Below, in pieces: positions 8,419 through 17,138 of a stretch of 64,000 nt of DNA. The notes under the pieces are model-generated. The model made no database searches and was not told the origin of the DNA. It saw only the letters and a program-made list of their open reading frames with translations. The position numbers and the translations under genes are program-made. Positions within the stretch are counted from its first letter, which is position 1, and the number at the start of each line of letters is the position of its first letter. The DNA is from Paraburkholderia antibiotica (GTDB taxonomy: Bacteria; Pseudomonadota; Gammaproteobacteria; Burkholderiales; Burkholderiaceae), in NCBI RefSeq assembly GCF_012927125.1, contig NZ_JABBFZ010000015.1, positions 62,001-126,000 of the forward strand. Reading direction: 5' to 3'.

Positions 8419-8842
8419 GTAAGGCTGATAGCGGATGAGAACGAAGAGGCGGACCGGAACCGCGCGCGGCGCTTCGGCGGCGGCCGGCGAGCCCGGAAGT
8501 GTACGCTTCGATGGCGCGCGCGGGGATCGGTTCAACGCGCTTTGCGCGAATCCGCGCAGAGCGCTCGCGCGGCGTGGCGTGAGGTGGCGACAGGCGCGCG
8601 CGGTCTTGCCATCAATTTCAAGATAAAGCAAGCGAAGATGACGACGAATATCTCGACACTCGCACGATCAGGCACGACGCGACATACTGTCGCATGGCGG
8701 TCACACCCGGAACCGTCTCTAATGCGGCAAATAGTCACCATTATCCTTCGATGATAGAATGCTGCGTCGCCGCAGCGACGGCTGTCCTTCACACCGAGCC
8801 GCTCGAAGTTCGGTCAGGTCCCCGATTCTGATGGAGTTACGC
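8419..8842. promoter_or_regulatory. Divergent copC/cytochrome intergenic region with a palindrome
   Basis: This 424-bp gap has no convincing gene. It holds an inverted repeat at 8679-8693, GCGACA-TAC-TGTCGC, whose symmetry suggests a regulator site, and a GC-rich hairpin-forming stretch near 8761-8780. No strong sigma-70 promoter could be fixed by eye. The controlling protein is unknown. Confidence 0.4.
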
Positions 8843-9562
8843 GTGTCTTCAAGACGCCTCTTCCGCCCGTTGCTTGCCCTTCTGCTGATCGGCTCCGCGG
8901 GTGTCTACAGCGCAGCGCAAGCGCAGACTCAACCGAAGGCCCCCGACACGATGGAAGCGCGCGTGCAAGGTTGCACGGCCTGCCACGGCTCGCATGGGCA
9001 AGGTACCGACAACGACTACTTCCCGCGCCTCGCGGGCAAGCCGGCGGACTATCTGTACAACCAGTTGCAGAACTTCCGCGAAGGCCGTCGCAAGTACCCG
9101 CCGATGAACTACCTCGTCACGTATCTCTCGGACGACTACCTCCACAAGATCGCCACCTTCTTCTCGCAGCAGCGTCCGCCGTATCCGCCGCCGGCCAAGC
9201 CGACGGTATCGGCCGCCACGCTCGCGCGCGGTGAGCAGATCGTGCTGCATGGCGACGCGGGCAAGCAGGTGCCTGCCTGCGCGGCCTGCCACGGCAAGGC
9301 GCTGACCGGTATGGAACCGGCGATCCCGGGTCTGGTCGGTCTGCACGCCGACTACATCAGCGCACAGCTCGGCGCATGGCGCTCGGGCTCGCGTCACGCT
9401 ATCGCGCCCGATTGCATGCACACGATCGCGACGCGTCTGTCCGACGAAGACGTGAACGCCGTCGCAGCGTGGCTTTCCACGCAGCAGGCTCCGCAAAACC
9501 CCGTGCCGGCTCCGGCCCGCTCCTTGAAGACTCCGCTTGCCTGCGGCAGCGAACCGCAATAA
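8843..9562 (+). CDS. Di-haem cytochrome c4-like protein
   Basis: The protein (239 residues from the GTG at 8843) has a signal peptide ending AQAQ and two haem c sites, CTACH at residues 44-48 and CAACH at 146-150, in two similar domains, which is the cytochrome c4 layout. It should be a periplasmic electron carrier. The GTG at 8843 is chosen because GGAG lies six bases before it and it begins a normal signal peptide; an ATG at 8831 would add four residues and has no good site. It is 21 bases upstream of a tri-haem cytochrome gene, so both probably act in one electron-transfer route. Confidence 0.88.
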   Translation: MSSRRLFRPLLALLLIGSAGVYSAAQAQTQPKAPDTMEARVQGCTACHGSHGQGTDNDYFPRLAGKPADYLYNQLQNFREGRRKYPPMNYLVTYLSDDYLHKIATFFSQQRPPYPPPAKPTVSAATLARGEQIVLHGDAGKQVPACAACHGKALTGMEPAIPGLVGLHADYISAQLGAWRSGSRHAIAPDCMHTIATRLSDEDVNAVAAWLSTQQAPQNPVPAPARSLKTPLACGSEPQ

Positions 9563-9583
9563 GGCGCCGGGAGAGACATTCAA

Positions 9584-10885
9584 ATGAAACGCAAGTCCCT
9601 GTTCGCCCTTTCGGCAGTCGTCGTGGTTGCGGCTGCCGCACTCGTTCCCGTCCTCTGGTCGGGTGGCGACAATCTGCATGGCAGCGGCGCGGCCGTGGCG
9701 GCAACGCCCGCCGACCAGGCCGACCTGATCAAGAAGGGCGAGTACCTCGCCCGCGCCGGCGACTGTATCGCCTGCCATACGGTGCGCGGCGGCAAGCCGT
9801 TCGCCGGCGGCCTGCCGATGGCCACGCCGTTCGGCACGATGTTCACGCCGAACATCACGCCGGACGACCAGTACGGCATCGGCAAGTGGACCCAGGACGA
9901 CTTCTATCGCGCGATGCACACCGGTCGCTCGAAGGACGGCAGCCTGCTCTATCCGGGCTTCCCGTTCACGAGCTACACGAAGGTCACGCGCGCCGACTCG
10001 GACGCGATCTACGCGTACCTGCGCTCGGTCACGCCGGTCAACGTGCCGAGCCGTCCGCACGAACTGAAATTCCCGTTCAACCAGCGCAACATGCTGATCG
10101 GCTGGCGCACGCTGTTCTTCCGTGAAGGCGAGTTCAAGCCGGATCCGACCAAGTCGGTCGAATGGAATCGCGGCGCGTACCTGGTCGAAGGCCTCGGTCA
10201 CTGCGGCATGTGCCACACGTCGATCAACGCGATGGGCGGCCCGGTCAACTCGGCGGCGTTCGCCGGCGGTCTGATCCCGCTGCAGAACTGGTATGCGCCG
10301 TCGCTCACGTCGAACCGTGAAGCGGGTCTCGGCGACTGGGAACTGCAGGACATCGCCGATCTGCTGAAGACCGGCGTGTCGAACCGCGGCGCGGTGTTCG
10401 GTCCGATGGCCGAAGTCGTTCACAACAGCCTGCAGTATCTGTCGGACGAGGACATCAAGGCGATGGCCACGTACCTGAAGACGATCCCGCAGAAGAGCGA
10501 AGCACCGGAACCGCTGCAGCTCGAGACCTCGGAAAAGTTCGGTGGCGAACTGTTGAAGCAGGGTCAGAAGATCTACGCTGACAACTGCGCGAAGTGCCAC
10601 GCGGAAAACGGTCTCGGCATGCCGCCGGCGTTCCCGCCGCTCGCGAACAACCAGTCGATCCAGATGCCGTCGGCGGTCAACCCGATCCGTATGGTGCTGA
10701 ACGGCGGTTATCCGCCGAGCACGCAAGCGAACCCGCATCCGTACGGCATGCCGCCGTTCGCGCAGTCGCTGTCGAATCAGGAAGTCGCGGCGGTCGTGAC
10801 GTACATCCGTATGTCCTGGGGCAACCACGGCACCGCCGTGTCGCCCCAGCAAGTGGCCGACCTGCGTTCGGCGCCGCTCGACTAA
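9584..10885 (+). CDS. Tri-haem cytochrome c, alcohol-dehydrogenase cytochrome-subunit type
   Basis: The 433-residue protein starts with a hydrophobic signal or anchor and carries three haem-binding motifs: CIACH (61-65), CGMCH (207-211) and CAKCH (335-339). Three c-type domains of this spacing are typical of the cytochrome subunits of membrane-bound alcohol, gluconate or aldehyde dehydrogenases. A GGGAGAG site precedes the ATG. No dehydrogenase subunit is adjacent; only the c4-like gene is. It could pass electrons from a dehydrogenase encoded elsewhere, via cytochrome c4, to an oxidase. This role is inferred. Confidence 0.85.
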   Translation: MKRKSLFALSAVVVVAAAALVPVLWSGGDNLHGSGAAVAATPADQADLIKKGEYLARAGDCIACHTVRGGKPFAGGLPMATPFGTMFTPNITPDDQYGIGKWTQDDFYRAMHTGRSKDGSLLYPGFPFTSYTKVTRADSDAIYAYLRSVTPVNVPSRPHELKFPFNQRNMLIGWRTLFFREGEFKPDPTKSVEWNRGAYLVEGLGHCGMCHTSINAMGGPVNSAAFAGGLIPLQNWYAPSLTSNREAGLGDWELQDIADLLKTGVSNRGAVFGPMAEVVHNSLQYLSDEDIKAMATYLKTIPQKSEAPEPLQLETSEKFGGELLKQGQKIYADNCAKCHAENGLGMPPAFPPLANNQSIQMPSAVNPIRMVLNGGYPPSTQANPHPYGMPPFAQSLSNQEVAAVVTYIRMSWGNHGTAVSPQQVADLRSAPLD

Positions 10886-11017
10886 GCAGCGTTTGACGCA
10901 CCCCGGGCGCGGCCTGCGAAATTCGCGGCCGCGCCCTTCGTTTTTTCAGGACCGGTATCATGTGGGCCCGTTTGTGTTGGTGGTCACCCTCGTGGGACCG
11001 CGCAGGAGGAAAGAGCC

Positions 11018-11638
11018 GTGCCGGTCGGTGAGCGTTTCAACAGCATTACCCATCTCGTCGGCGCCGTACTGTCGGTGGTGGGGCTGGCGACGCTCGTCAC
11101 GATGGGCGCGCTCGCCGGCGACGCGTACAAGGTGGTCAGCTTCAGCGTGTACGGGGCGATGCTGTTCGTGCTGTACGCGATCTCGACGCTCTATCACAGC
11201 GTGAGCCATCCGCGTCTGAAGGCGATTCTGCAAAAATGCGATCATTCGGCGATCTACCTGCTGATCGCCGGCAGCTACACGCCGTTCACGCTCGTCACCT
11301 TGCGTGGACCATGGGGCTGGTCGCTATTCGGCGTAAGCTGGGGGCTTGCCGTCCTTGGCATCGTGCAGGAACTGACGCTCGGCAGACGCACCCGCAGCGT
11401 ATCGATGGTGTTGTACGTGTTGATGGGATGGCTCGCGCTCGTAGCCGTCCGCCCGCTGGTGCAGGCGTTGCCGGCCGCGGGTACCGCATGGCTCGTGGCC
11501 GGCGGCGTCATCTATAGCGCCGGCATCTATTTCTTCATCAACGACGAGCGCATCCGCCACGGACATGGTATCTGGCACCTGTTCGTCCTGGCGGGCAGTC
11601 TGTGTCAATTCGTCAGTGTCGCGCGCTACGTTGCGTGA
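11018..11638 (+). CDS. Hemolysin III family (PAQR-type) membrane protein
   Basis: The 206-residue protein starts at GTG with a strong AGGAGGAAAG site. It has seven hydrophobic segments and the family motifs: ERFNSITHLVG at the start, STLYHS, a CDHSAIYLLIAGSYTPF block, and a C-terminal HGHGIWHLFVLAGS. The conserved Ser/His/Asp residues form the putative zinc hydrolase site of the PAQR/hemolysin III superfamily. Despite the name, a haemolytic role is not implied; E. coli relatives are linked to membrane energetics. Confidence 0.88.
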   Translation: MPVGERFNSITHLVGAVLSVVGLATLVTMGALAGDAYKVVSFSVYGAMLFVLYAISTLYHSVSHPRLKAILQKCDHSAIYLLIAGSYTPFTLVTLRGPWGWSLFGVSWGLAVLGIVQELTLGRRTRSVSMVLYVLMGWLALVAVRPLVQALPAAGTAWLVAGGVIYSAGIYFFINDERIRHGHGIWHLFVLAGSLCQFVSVARYVA

Positions 11639-11865
11639 CATTCCACGGCGGCGAATTGCAACTTAAGACCAGTCGACGTGTCTGCATAGCGCGTTGAAAC
11701 ATTCGGCACAGGTTTTGAGCGTGCCGCCGATTTCTCCGTGAACGGAACCGGGCTTCGGCCTCGAACACGCCATGAGGGCGTGTCGATGCCGCACTATTTT
11801 TTCCGCGTTGGGGTCCGCTGTGCCCCGCCGGCGACGTTCATGAAACTGCATTGCAAAGAGTTTTT

Positions 11866-13464
11866 ATGTCTTTTGATTCCCTCGGCTTGTCCGAACCGCT
11901 GGTCCGCGCTGTCAACGAACTCGGCTACACCAGCCCGACTCCGATCCAGACCCAGGCGATCCCTGCTGTGCTCAACGGCGGCGACCTGCTCGCCGGCGCG
12001 CAGACCGGCACCGGCAAGACCGCCGGCTTCACGCTGCCGATCCTGCAGCGTCTCAATTCGATGCCGCCGGCCGCCGGCGGCAAGCGCGTGGTGCGCGCGC
12101 TGATCCTCACGCCGACGCGCGAGCTCGCCGCGCAGGTCGAGGAAAGCGTGCGTGCGTACGGCAAGTACCTGAAGCTGAAGTCGACCGTGATGTTCGGCGG
12201 CGTCGGCATCAATCCGCAGATCGATGCGTTGAAGCGCGGCGTCGACATCGTCGTCGCGACGCCGGGCCGCCTGCTCGATCACATGCAGCAGAAGACCATC
12301 GACCTGTCGCATCTCGAGATCCTCGTGCTCGACGAAGCGGACCGCATGCTCGACATGGGCTTCATCCACGACATCAAGCGCGTGCTCGCGAAGTTGCCGC
12401 CGAAGCGCCAGAACCTGCTGTTCTCGGCGACCTTCTCCGACGAGATCAAGACGCTCGCCGACAGCCTGCTCGATTCGCCGGCGCTGATCGAAGTCGCGCG
12501 TCGCAATACCACCGCCGAAACGGTCGCGCAGAAGATTCACCCGGTCGATCGCGACCGCAAGCGCGAACTGCTCACGCATCTGGTCCGCCAGCACAACTGG
12601 TTCCAGGTGCTGGTGTTCACGCGCACCAAGCACGGCGCGAACCGCCTCGCCGAGCAACTGACGAAGGACGGCATCAGCGCGCTCGCGATTCACGGCAACA
12701 AGAGCCAGTCGGCCCGTACGCGCGCGCTCGCCGAGTTCAAGGACGGCACGCTGCAGGTGCTGGTCGCGACCGACATCGCCGCGCGCGGCATCGATATCGA
12801 TCAGCTGCCGCACGTGGTCAACTTCGATCTGCCGAACGTGCCGGAAGACTACGTGCACCGCATCGGCCGCACGGGTCGCGCGGGCGCGACCGGTGAAGCG
12901 GTGTCGCTCGTGTGCGTCGACGAACTGCAGTTGCTGAAGGACATCGAGAAGCTGATCAAGCGGCCGATTCCGCAGGAAGTGATCGCCGGGTTCGAGCCGG
13001 ATCCGACCGCGAAGCCGGAGCCGATCCAGCGACGCGGCCAGGGCGGCGGCGGACGTTCGCCGCGTCAGGGCCAAGGCGCGGGACGTCGCGATGGCGCGGG
13101 TGCCAGTGGTGCTGGCAACGGCGCTGCGGCGAAGCCGGTTCAAGGCGCCGGTCAGCGTTCGTCGCAGGGCGCCGGCCAGCGCTCGGGTCAGCGTACCTCG
13201 AACGGTCAGCAGCCGGCACCGCGACCGCAAGGCGCGAAGCCGGCCGGCAACGGCGGTCAGCCGCGTCGCGACGCGCAACGGCACGACGATCGGCCGCGTA
13301 GCGCGTCGCACGACGGCACCGCCGCGCAGCATGCGCCGCGCAAGCCGCAGGGCAATCGCTCGCACAACGGCAATCCGGGCGCGTTGCTCGGCGGTGGCGC
13401 GAAGCCGCGCAACGATGCGCCGCGCAGCGCGCAGCCGTCGCGTAACGGTGAACGTAGTCGCTGA
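11866..13464 (+). CDS. rhlE: DEAD-box RNA helicase RhlE
   Basis: The 532-residue protein has all DEAD-box motifs in order: the Q motif (SPTPIQTQAIP, near residue 25), Walker A AQTGTGKT, PTRELAAQ, the DEAD box within VLDEADRMLDMGF, SATFS, and HRIGRTGRAG in domain 2. It unwinds RNA duplexes in ribosome assembly and RNA decay. The last ~150 residues are a disordered Gly/Arg/Gln/Asn/Pro-rich tail, longer than in E. coli RhlE. Start: the ATG at 11866 has AAAGAG a few bases upstream and begins the usual MSFDSLGLS. A hairpin (CACGCC/GGGCGTG, about 11768-11784) lies in the leader and may be regulatory. Confidence 0.95.
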   Translation: MSFDSLGLSEPLVRAVNELGYTSPTPIQTQAIPAVLNGGDLLAGAQTGTGKTAGFTLPILQRLNSMPPAAGGKRVVRALILTPTRELAAQVEESVRAYGKYLKLKSTVMFGGVGINPQIDALKRGVDIVVATPGRLLDHMQQKTIDLSHLEILVLDEADRMLDMGFIHDIKRVLAKLPPKRQNLLFSATFSDEIKTLADSLLDSPALIEVARRNTTAETVAQKIHPVDRDRKRELLTHLVRQHNWFQVLVFTRTKHGANRLAEQLTKDGISALAIHGNKSQSARTRALAEFKDGTLQVLVATDIAARGIDIDQLPHVVNFDLPNVPEDYVHRIGRTGRAGATGEAVSLVCVDELQLLKDIEKLIKRPIPQEVIAGFEPDPTAKPEPIQRRGQGGGGRSPRQGQGAGRRDGAGASGAGNGAAAKPVQGAGQRSSQGAGQRSGQRTSNGQQPAPRPQGAKPAGNGGQPRRDAQRHDDRPRSASHDGTAAQHAPRKPQGNRSHNGNPGALLGGGAKPRNDAPRSAQPSRNGERSR

Positions 13465-13529
13465 GTTGCGCCACTAAGTTGCGCCACTAAGTTGCGTCAC
13501 TGAGTTACGTCGCTGAGTTGCATCCCTGA
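13462..13529. repeat. 13-bp tandem repeat beginning at the rhlE stop codon
   Basis: Five consecutive 13-bp units of the form T(G/A)AGTTGCGCCAC start at 13462, 13475, 13488, 13501 and 13514, with the start of a sixth (TGAG) at 13527. The first unit begins with the TGA stop codon of rhlE and every unit begins with TGA or TAA. Units 1-3 differ by one or two bases; units 4 and 5 are more diverged. Since 13 is not a multiple of three, the stop codons fall successively in all three frames. Confidence 0.95.
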
Positions 13530-13556
13530 GGGGTGCGTCACCAGACTTCGCTCATC

Positions 13557-13590
13557 GGGCTCCGGTTTTCCGGAGCCCGTTTCGTTTGAA
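13557..13590 (+). terminator. Terminator of rhlE
   Basis: GGGCTCCGG and CCGGAGCCC form a nine-base stem with a TTTT loop, followed by a T-rich stretch (GTTTCGTTT). It lies about 95 bases after the rhlE stop. Confidence 0.75.
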
Positions 13591-13641
13591 GGCCACGACT
13601 TTCCGCACGACGTGAACCGTTAGCCGCTCCCCCGCCGAAGA

Positions 13642-14178
13642 CTAACGGCTGCTCGCCGCGGCAGCCCGCTTCAATTGCTCGACCTGCCGTTCCCATCGTT
13701 CGAGCACCGCACTCCCCTCGCCCTGTAGTTCGAACGTGATGCCGCCCGTCAGGCGCGCGTAACGCACGCTCTGCGCTTCGGCGGTATCGATCGAGCCAAG
13801 CAGGTAGACGAGGCCGCTGTCATCGCCTGCGACACCCGGCAATGGCGTGACTCGCAACTGCACCTGATAGAACGCCGCGTCGCACACGAAGCTCAAGGCC
13901 GCGCGGCCGCTTTGCGCGATCGCACGGGTCGCGCGCGCCTGCGGCCATAACGCGATGCACAGCGTGCGCGAATCGGGCGCATAGAGTTCGCCGACGCTGA
14001 GCAGCGACGTGCGCACGTGGCCGCTCGTCTCGACGCTCAACAACGACGCGGTGAAGCCCGTCTTGTCCGCCAGCGACGCGCCGTCGAACAATGCGCGCAC
14101 ATTCGCCGGCCATTCGTCGAACACGTTCTGTTCGAGCGGACGCGCGGAGGCTGATGGAGATGCGGGAGAGTCGCTCAT
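13642..14178 (-). CDS. Pyridoxamine 5'-phosphate oxidase-like (split-barrel flavin fold) protein
   Basis: A 178-residue protein starting at ATG 14176-14178 (MSDSPAS). The middle region (TASLLSVETSGHVRTSLLSVGELYAPDSRTLCIALWPQARATRAI) has the beta-strand pattern of the PNPOx-like FMN-binding split barrel, with the TSLLSVGEL segment where family members contact flavin. The frame stays open upstream, but that extension is a series of degenerate repeats and is unlikely to be coding. Substrate unknown. It is convergent with rhlE and separated from the ferritin-like gene by a terminator. Confidence 0.65.
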   Translation of the reverse strand: MSDSPASPSASARPLEQNVFDEWPANVRALFDGASLADKTGFTASLLSVETSGHVRTSLLSVGELYAPDSRTLCIALWPQARATRAIAQSGRAALSFVCDAAFYQVQLRVTPLPGVAGDDSGLVYLLGSIDTAEAQSVRYARLTGGITFELQGEGSAVLERWERQVEQLKRAAAASSR

Positions 14179-14324
14179 ACGATCGATCCGGTTGATGCTG
14201 ACAAATGAGCTTGGCCAATGTGGCTGACAAATAAGGTCGGCGAAATTGAAGCGGCAAACGAGGTCGGCAAATGAAGCCACAAACGCAGCCGACCACCGAA
14301 GTCACCCCAGCCCGATCATGCCTC

Positions 14325-14361
14325 GAAAAAAGCAGAGCCCGCAGCAGCGGGCCCTTGCTTC
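14325..14361 (-). terminator. Terminator of the ferritin-like gene
   Basis: Read on the minus strand, AAGCA-GGGCCCGC-TGCT-GCGGGCTC-TGCTT forms an extended stem and is followed by six T residues. It lies 70-100 bases past the stop of the ferritin-like gene. Confidence 0.7.
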
Positions 14362-14429
14362 GTCACGTCGTCAGTCACGCGACGACACACGCATCCGGCA
14401 GACGAGACACACGTAGTTTCAGCGAAAAT

Positions 14430-15257
14430 TCAGCGAAAGAACACATGCTGCGTGATCTTCGCGAGCGGGTAATGCACGCCCGGCTGAATCCGCGCCGGCA
14501 ACTCGAGCGGCTTGAGCAGCATCTTCACGCACATATCGGCCGACAGATTGCGCCGCACCAGCGTATTGATGCGCGCCGCGCGCTCGCGGTTATACGCGGA
14601 ATCGTGCACGCGCTCCGGGTAGCGGATCGCGAACACATGCCGCAACGCGATCTCCGAATCTTCGTTCTTGATTTCCATCACGCGACGCATCAGCGCGCCG
14701 AGCACCGCGAGCCGGCCATTGCCCTCGATCCGGTTGTACTTCTTGAAGTATTTGAAAAAGTGCTTGTAGTGACGGACCTCGTCGGTGCGGATGTTGTCGG
14801 TGATCTGCTTGAGCACCGGTTCGTCCGAGCATTCGTTGATCGCGCGATACAGCGTCGCCGTACCTGTTTCGACCACGCAGCGCGCCACCATTTCGAGCGC
14901 GCGGGTCTTTTCGAAGCCTTCGACCGAGCAGGTCAGCGAATATTCGCTCATGAAATTGCGGAACGCGGTATCCCAGTCGAACTCGGGCCACACGTAGTTG
15001 ATGTAGGTCTTCAACGCCCGGCCGTGCTGCATTTCCTCGTGCTCCCACTCGTTGTTGAGCCAGGCCGAGACTTCGGGATCGTCGTTGAAAAAGGTACTCA
15101 GATTGCTGGTGTAGAGATCGGTGCCGCTTTCGATAAACGAAGCCGCGCACAGCAATAGCAGCAGGTCGTCGTTGGCGGCGGCCTTCTGCCGGTCAATGCG
15201 CGTGAGATCGATGTCCTCGATCCGCCAGGGCATGACATGGTTCAGCTCTGTGTGCAT
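14430..15257 (-). CDS. Ferritin-like diiron protein
   Basis: The 275-residue protein (ATG at 15255-15257, GGGAG site upstream) is helical and carries a full diiron ligand set: Glu43, Glu75-x-x-His78 (EEMQH), Glu130 (VVETGT) and Glu160-x-x-His163 (DEVRH). This two-times E...ExxH pattern is that of ferritin-like oxidases and hydroxylases; the size and spacing resemble acyl desaturase or AurF-type oxygenases more than iron-storage ferritin. Substrate unknown. It is a single-gene unit with a terminator behind it. Confidence 0.7.
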   Translation of the reverse strand: MHTELNHVMPWRIEDIDLTRIDRQKAAANDDLLLLLCAASFIESGTDLYTSNLSTFFNDDPEVSAWLNNEWEHEEMQHGRALKTYINYVWPEFDWDTAFRNFMSEYSLTCSVEGFEKTRALEMVARCVVETGTATLYRAINECSDEPVLKQITDNIRTDEVRHYKHFFKYFKKYNRIEGNGRLAVLGALMRRVMEIKNEDSEIALRHVFAIRYPERVHDSAYNRERAARINTLVRRNLSADMCVKMLLKPLELPARIQPGVHYPLAKITQHVFFR

Positions 15258-15646
15258 CGTGTCTTGCTCCCATGCTGTACCGACCCGTGGAGCTGCTCGC
15301 AACTGCCCCCGCGCTCGCCGTGATGTTCTCCGTGCCGGATACAACGCCGTGAATTAGAGTTGGGCCTTGGTACTCTGCATGGTAGCCGGAGTTATCCGAG
15401 CATGCAGGGTACTGAGCACAGACCATGCCGTACTGGCGCAGTTCCAATTCCAAGATAGTCGAAATCTTCCAACGTATTAAAAACGGCAGGCCAATAACGA
15501 AAAAAGCCAGCTCGATGAGCTGGCTTTCGGGTCCGGCGGATACCGTCTGACAACCTCGCGAACAACCCCGCAAAGCAGGCCTGGCGGCCCTCACGGCGAG
15601 ATCACCAGGCTTTGCGGCGAGGCAACGCGGCGACTTCAGGCTAGCT
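15258..15646. other. Intergenic region with promoter area of the ferritin-like gene and a terminator
   Basis: The 389-bp gap holds the leader of the ferritin-like gene at its left side and the terminator of the MHS transporter gene at 15501-15528. No open reading frame with a ribosome-binding site was found. Confidence 0.5.
15501..15528 (-). terminator. Terminator of the MHS transporter gene
   Basis: AAAGCCAGCTC and GAGCTGGCTTT form an 11-base perfect stem with a three-base loop; on the minus strand it runs into six T residues. It lies about 120 bases beyond the transporter stop codon. Confidence 0.85.
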
Positions 15647-17023
15647 TCAGGCCGGCTGCACGCGTCCCTCTTCGACACGCCCGCGCCGCATACGCACCGC
15701 AACGATGATCAGCGACACGCCCGACAACACCGCCGCAAGCAGCACGTAATAACTTGGCGCAAGCTTGTCGCCCGTCAAATGAATGAAGGTTTCGACGATG
15801 GTCGGCGCAAAGCCGCCGAAGATCGTCACGCCGATGCTGTAGCCGATCGACAGACCCGTCGAGCGCACCTGGGTCGGGAAGATCTCCGACATCAGCGCGG
15901 GCATCGGCCCCGAGTACGCGGCCTTGAAAAGGCCGGCGACGCCTTGCAGCACGAGCAGCCAGCCGATCGTCGGATGCGTCTGCAACCATGCGAACATCGG
16001 ATAGATCAGCGCGGCCATCAGGATCGACGTCGTCAGCATGATGCGAATCCGGCCGATGCGATCGGACAGCGCGCCCATGATCGGCGAAAAGATGAACTGC
16101 ATGCCGCCATTCAGCATCACCACGCCGAACGACGCGGCCGCCGCCATATGCAGCTGCTTGACCGCATAGAGCGGCATATAGAGCTGCAGCACGTACACGC
16201 CGACCGTCGACTGCGCGACGATGCCGATCGCGAGCAGCAGATTGACCCACTGGTTCGAGAACGACGCGTCCTTCGTCTCGTCGACGACCTTGCGCTCGCC
16301 GGCCGCTTCGCGCGCCGCGCGTTCTTCGCGCAATGCGAGGAATTCGGGCGTTTCGTCGAGATGCGAGCGGATGTAGTAACCGACCGGCCCGACCAGCAGA
16401 CCGAACACGAACGGCACGCGCCAGCCCCAGCTATTCAGATGCTCGGCCGGCAGGTAAGCGGTCAGCAGCGACCCGAAGGCCGCCGCGGTGATCGCCGCGA
16501 GACCCTGGCTCGCGAACTGCCAGCTCGCGTAATAGCCGCGACGCGACGCGCTGTGCTCGACCATGAACGCGGTCGCGCTGCCGAACTCGCCGCCCACCGC
16601 GAAGCCTTGCACGAGCCGCGCGAGCAGCACCAGCAGCGGCGCGACGAGACCGATCGACGAAAACGGCGGCATCACCGCCATCGTGAAAGTGCCGACCATC
16701 ATCAGCGCGATCGCGAGCGTGAGCGCCGCCTTGCGGCCCTTGCGATCGCCGTAGACGCCGAGCACGACCGCGCCAAGCGGGCGCATCAGGAACGAGATGC
16801 CGAAGGTGGCGATGGCGAGCAGCGTCGAGAGCCACTCGTCCTGCATCGGGAAGAACTGTTTCGCGATGATCGTCGCGAAGTAGCCGTAGACGAGGAAGTC
16901 GAACCACTCGAGCGCGTTGCCGACCGACGACGAAAAAACGATCCGCCGCACCATCGCTTTCGAAAGCGGCGCGGCCGAGGTATGAGGGGATGCGTGCGCG
17001 GAACTCGACGCGGGGGTGTTCAT
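15647..17023 (-). CDS. MHS-family MFS transporter (ProP/KgtP type, organic-acid or osmolyte:H+ symporter)
   Basis: The 458-residue protein starts at ATG 17021-17023, six bases after AGGAG. It has 12 membrane segments and the metabolite:H+ symporter hallmarks: GNALEWFDFLVYGYFA in TM1, RPLGAVVLGVYGDRKGRK in the 2-3 loop, RLVQGFAVGGEFGSA in TM4, and the SHLDETPEFL signature of the central loop. Members carry alpha-ketoglutarate, citrate, proline/betaine or shikimate; the substrate cannot be read here. It follows the gamma-glutamyltransferase-like gene on the same strand, so uptake of a gamma-glutamyl product or of its amino acid is possible (inference). Confidence 0.85.
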   Translation of the reverse strand: MNTPASSSAHASPHTSAAPLSKAMVRRIVFSSSVGNALEWFDFLVYGYFATIIAKQFFPMQDEWLSTLLAIATFGISFLMRPLGAVVLGVYGDRKGRKAALTLAIALMMVGTFTMAVMPPFSSIGLVAPLLVLLARLVQGFAVGGEFGSATAFMVEHSASRRGYYASWQFASQGLAAITAAAFGSLLTAYLPAEHLNSWGWRVPFVFGLLVGPVGYYIRSHLDETPEFLALREERAAREAAGERKVVDETKDASFSNQWVNLLLAIGIVAQSTVGVYVLQLYMPLYAVKQLHMAAAASFGVVMLNGGMQFIFSPIMGALSDRIGRIRIMLTTSILMAALIYPMFAWLQTHPTIGWLLVLQGVAGLFKAAYSGPMPALMSEIFPTQVRSTGLSIGYSIGVTIFGGFAPTIVETFIHLTGDKLAPSYYVLLAAVLSGVSLIIVAVRMRRGRVEEGRVQPA

Positions 17024-17111
17024 AAGGGTCTCCTGCCTGTCTGATACTTGATATGACTTGATGCTTGAAACGTGATGCTTGAGGTTTGTGCACGGCGCTG
17101 GGCGTTGCATG

Positions 17112-17138
17112 CCGCATAGGCTGCATAGGCCGCATAGG
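17112..17138. repeat. Three-copy 9-bp tandem repeat
   Basis: Three 9-bp units CYGCATAGG lie in tandem in the 286-bp gap between the gamma-glutamyltransferase-like gene and the MHS transporter. No function is apparent. Confidence 0.8.

Noticed and set aside
8849..10852. 667-codon minus-strand open frame across the cytochrome genes
   Set aside because: Arg/Val/Asp-rich shadow of two well-supported cytochrome genes with haem motifs; arises from GC-biased third positions.
14179..14280. Upstream extension of the PNPOx-like protein
   Set aside because: It consists of degenerate repeats (variants of GACAAATAAGGTCGGC) and lacks a ribosome-binding site.
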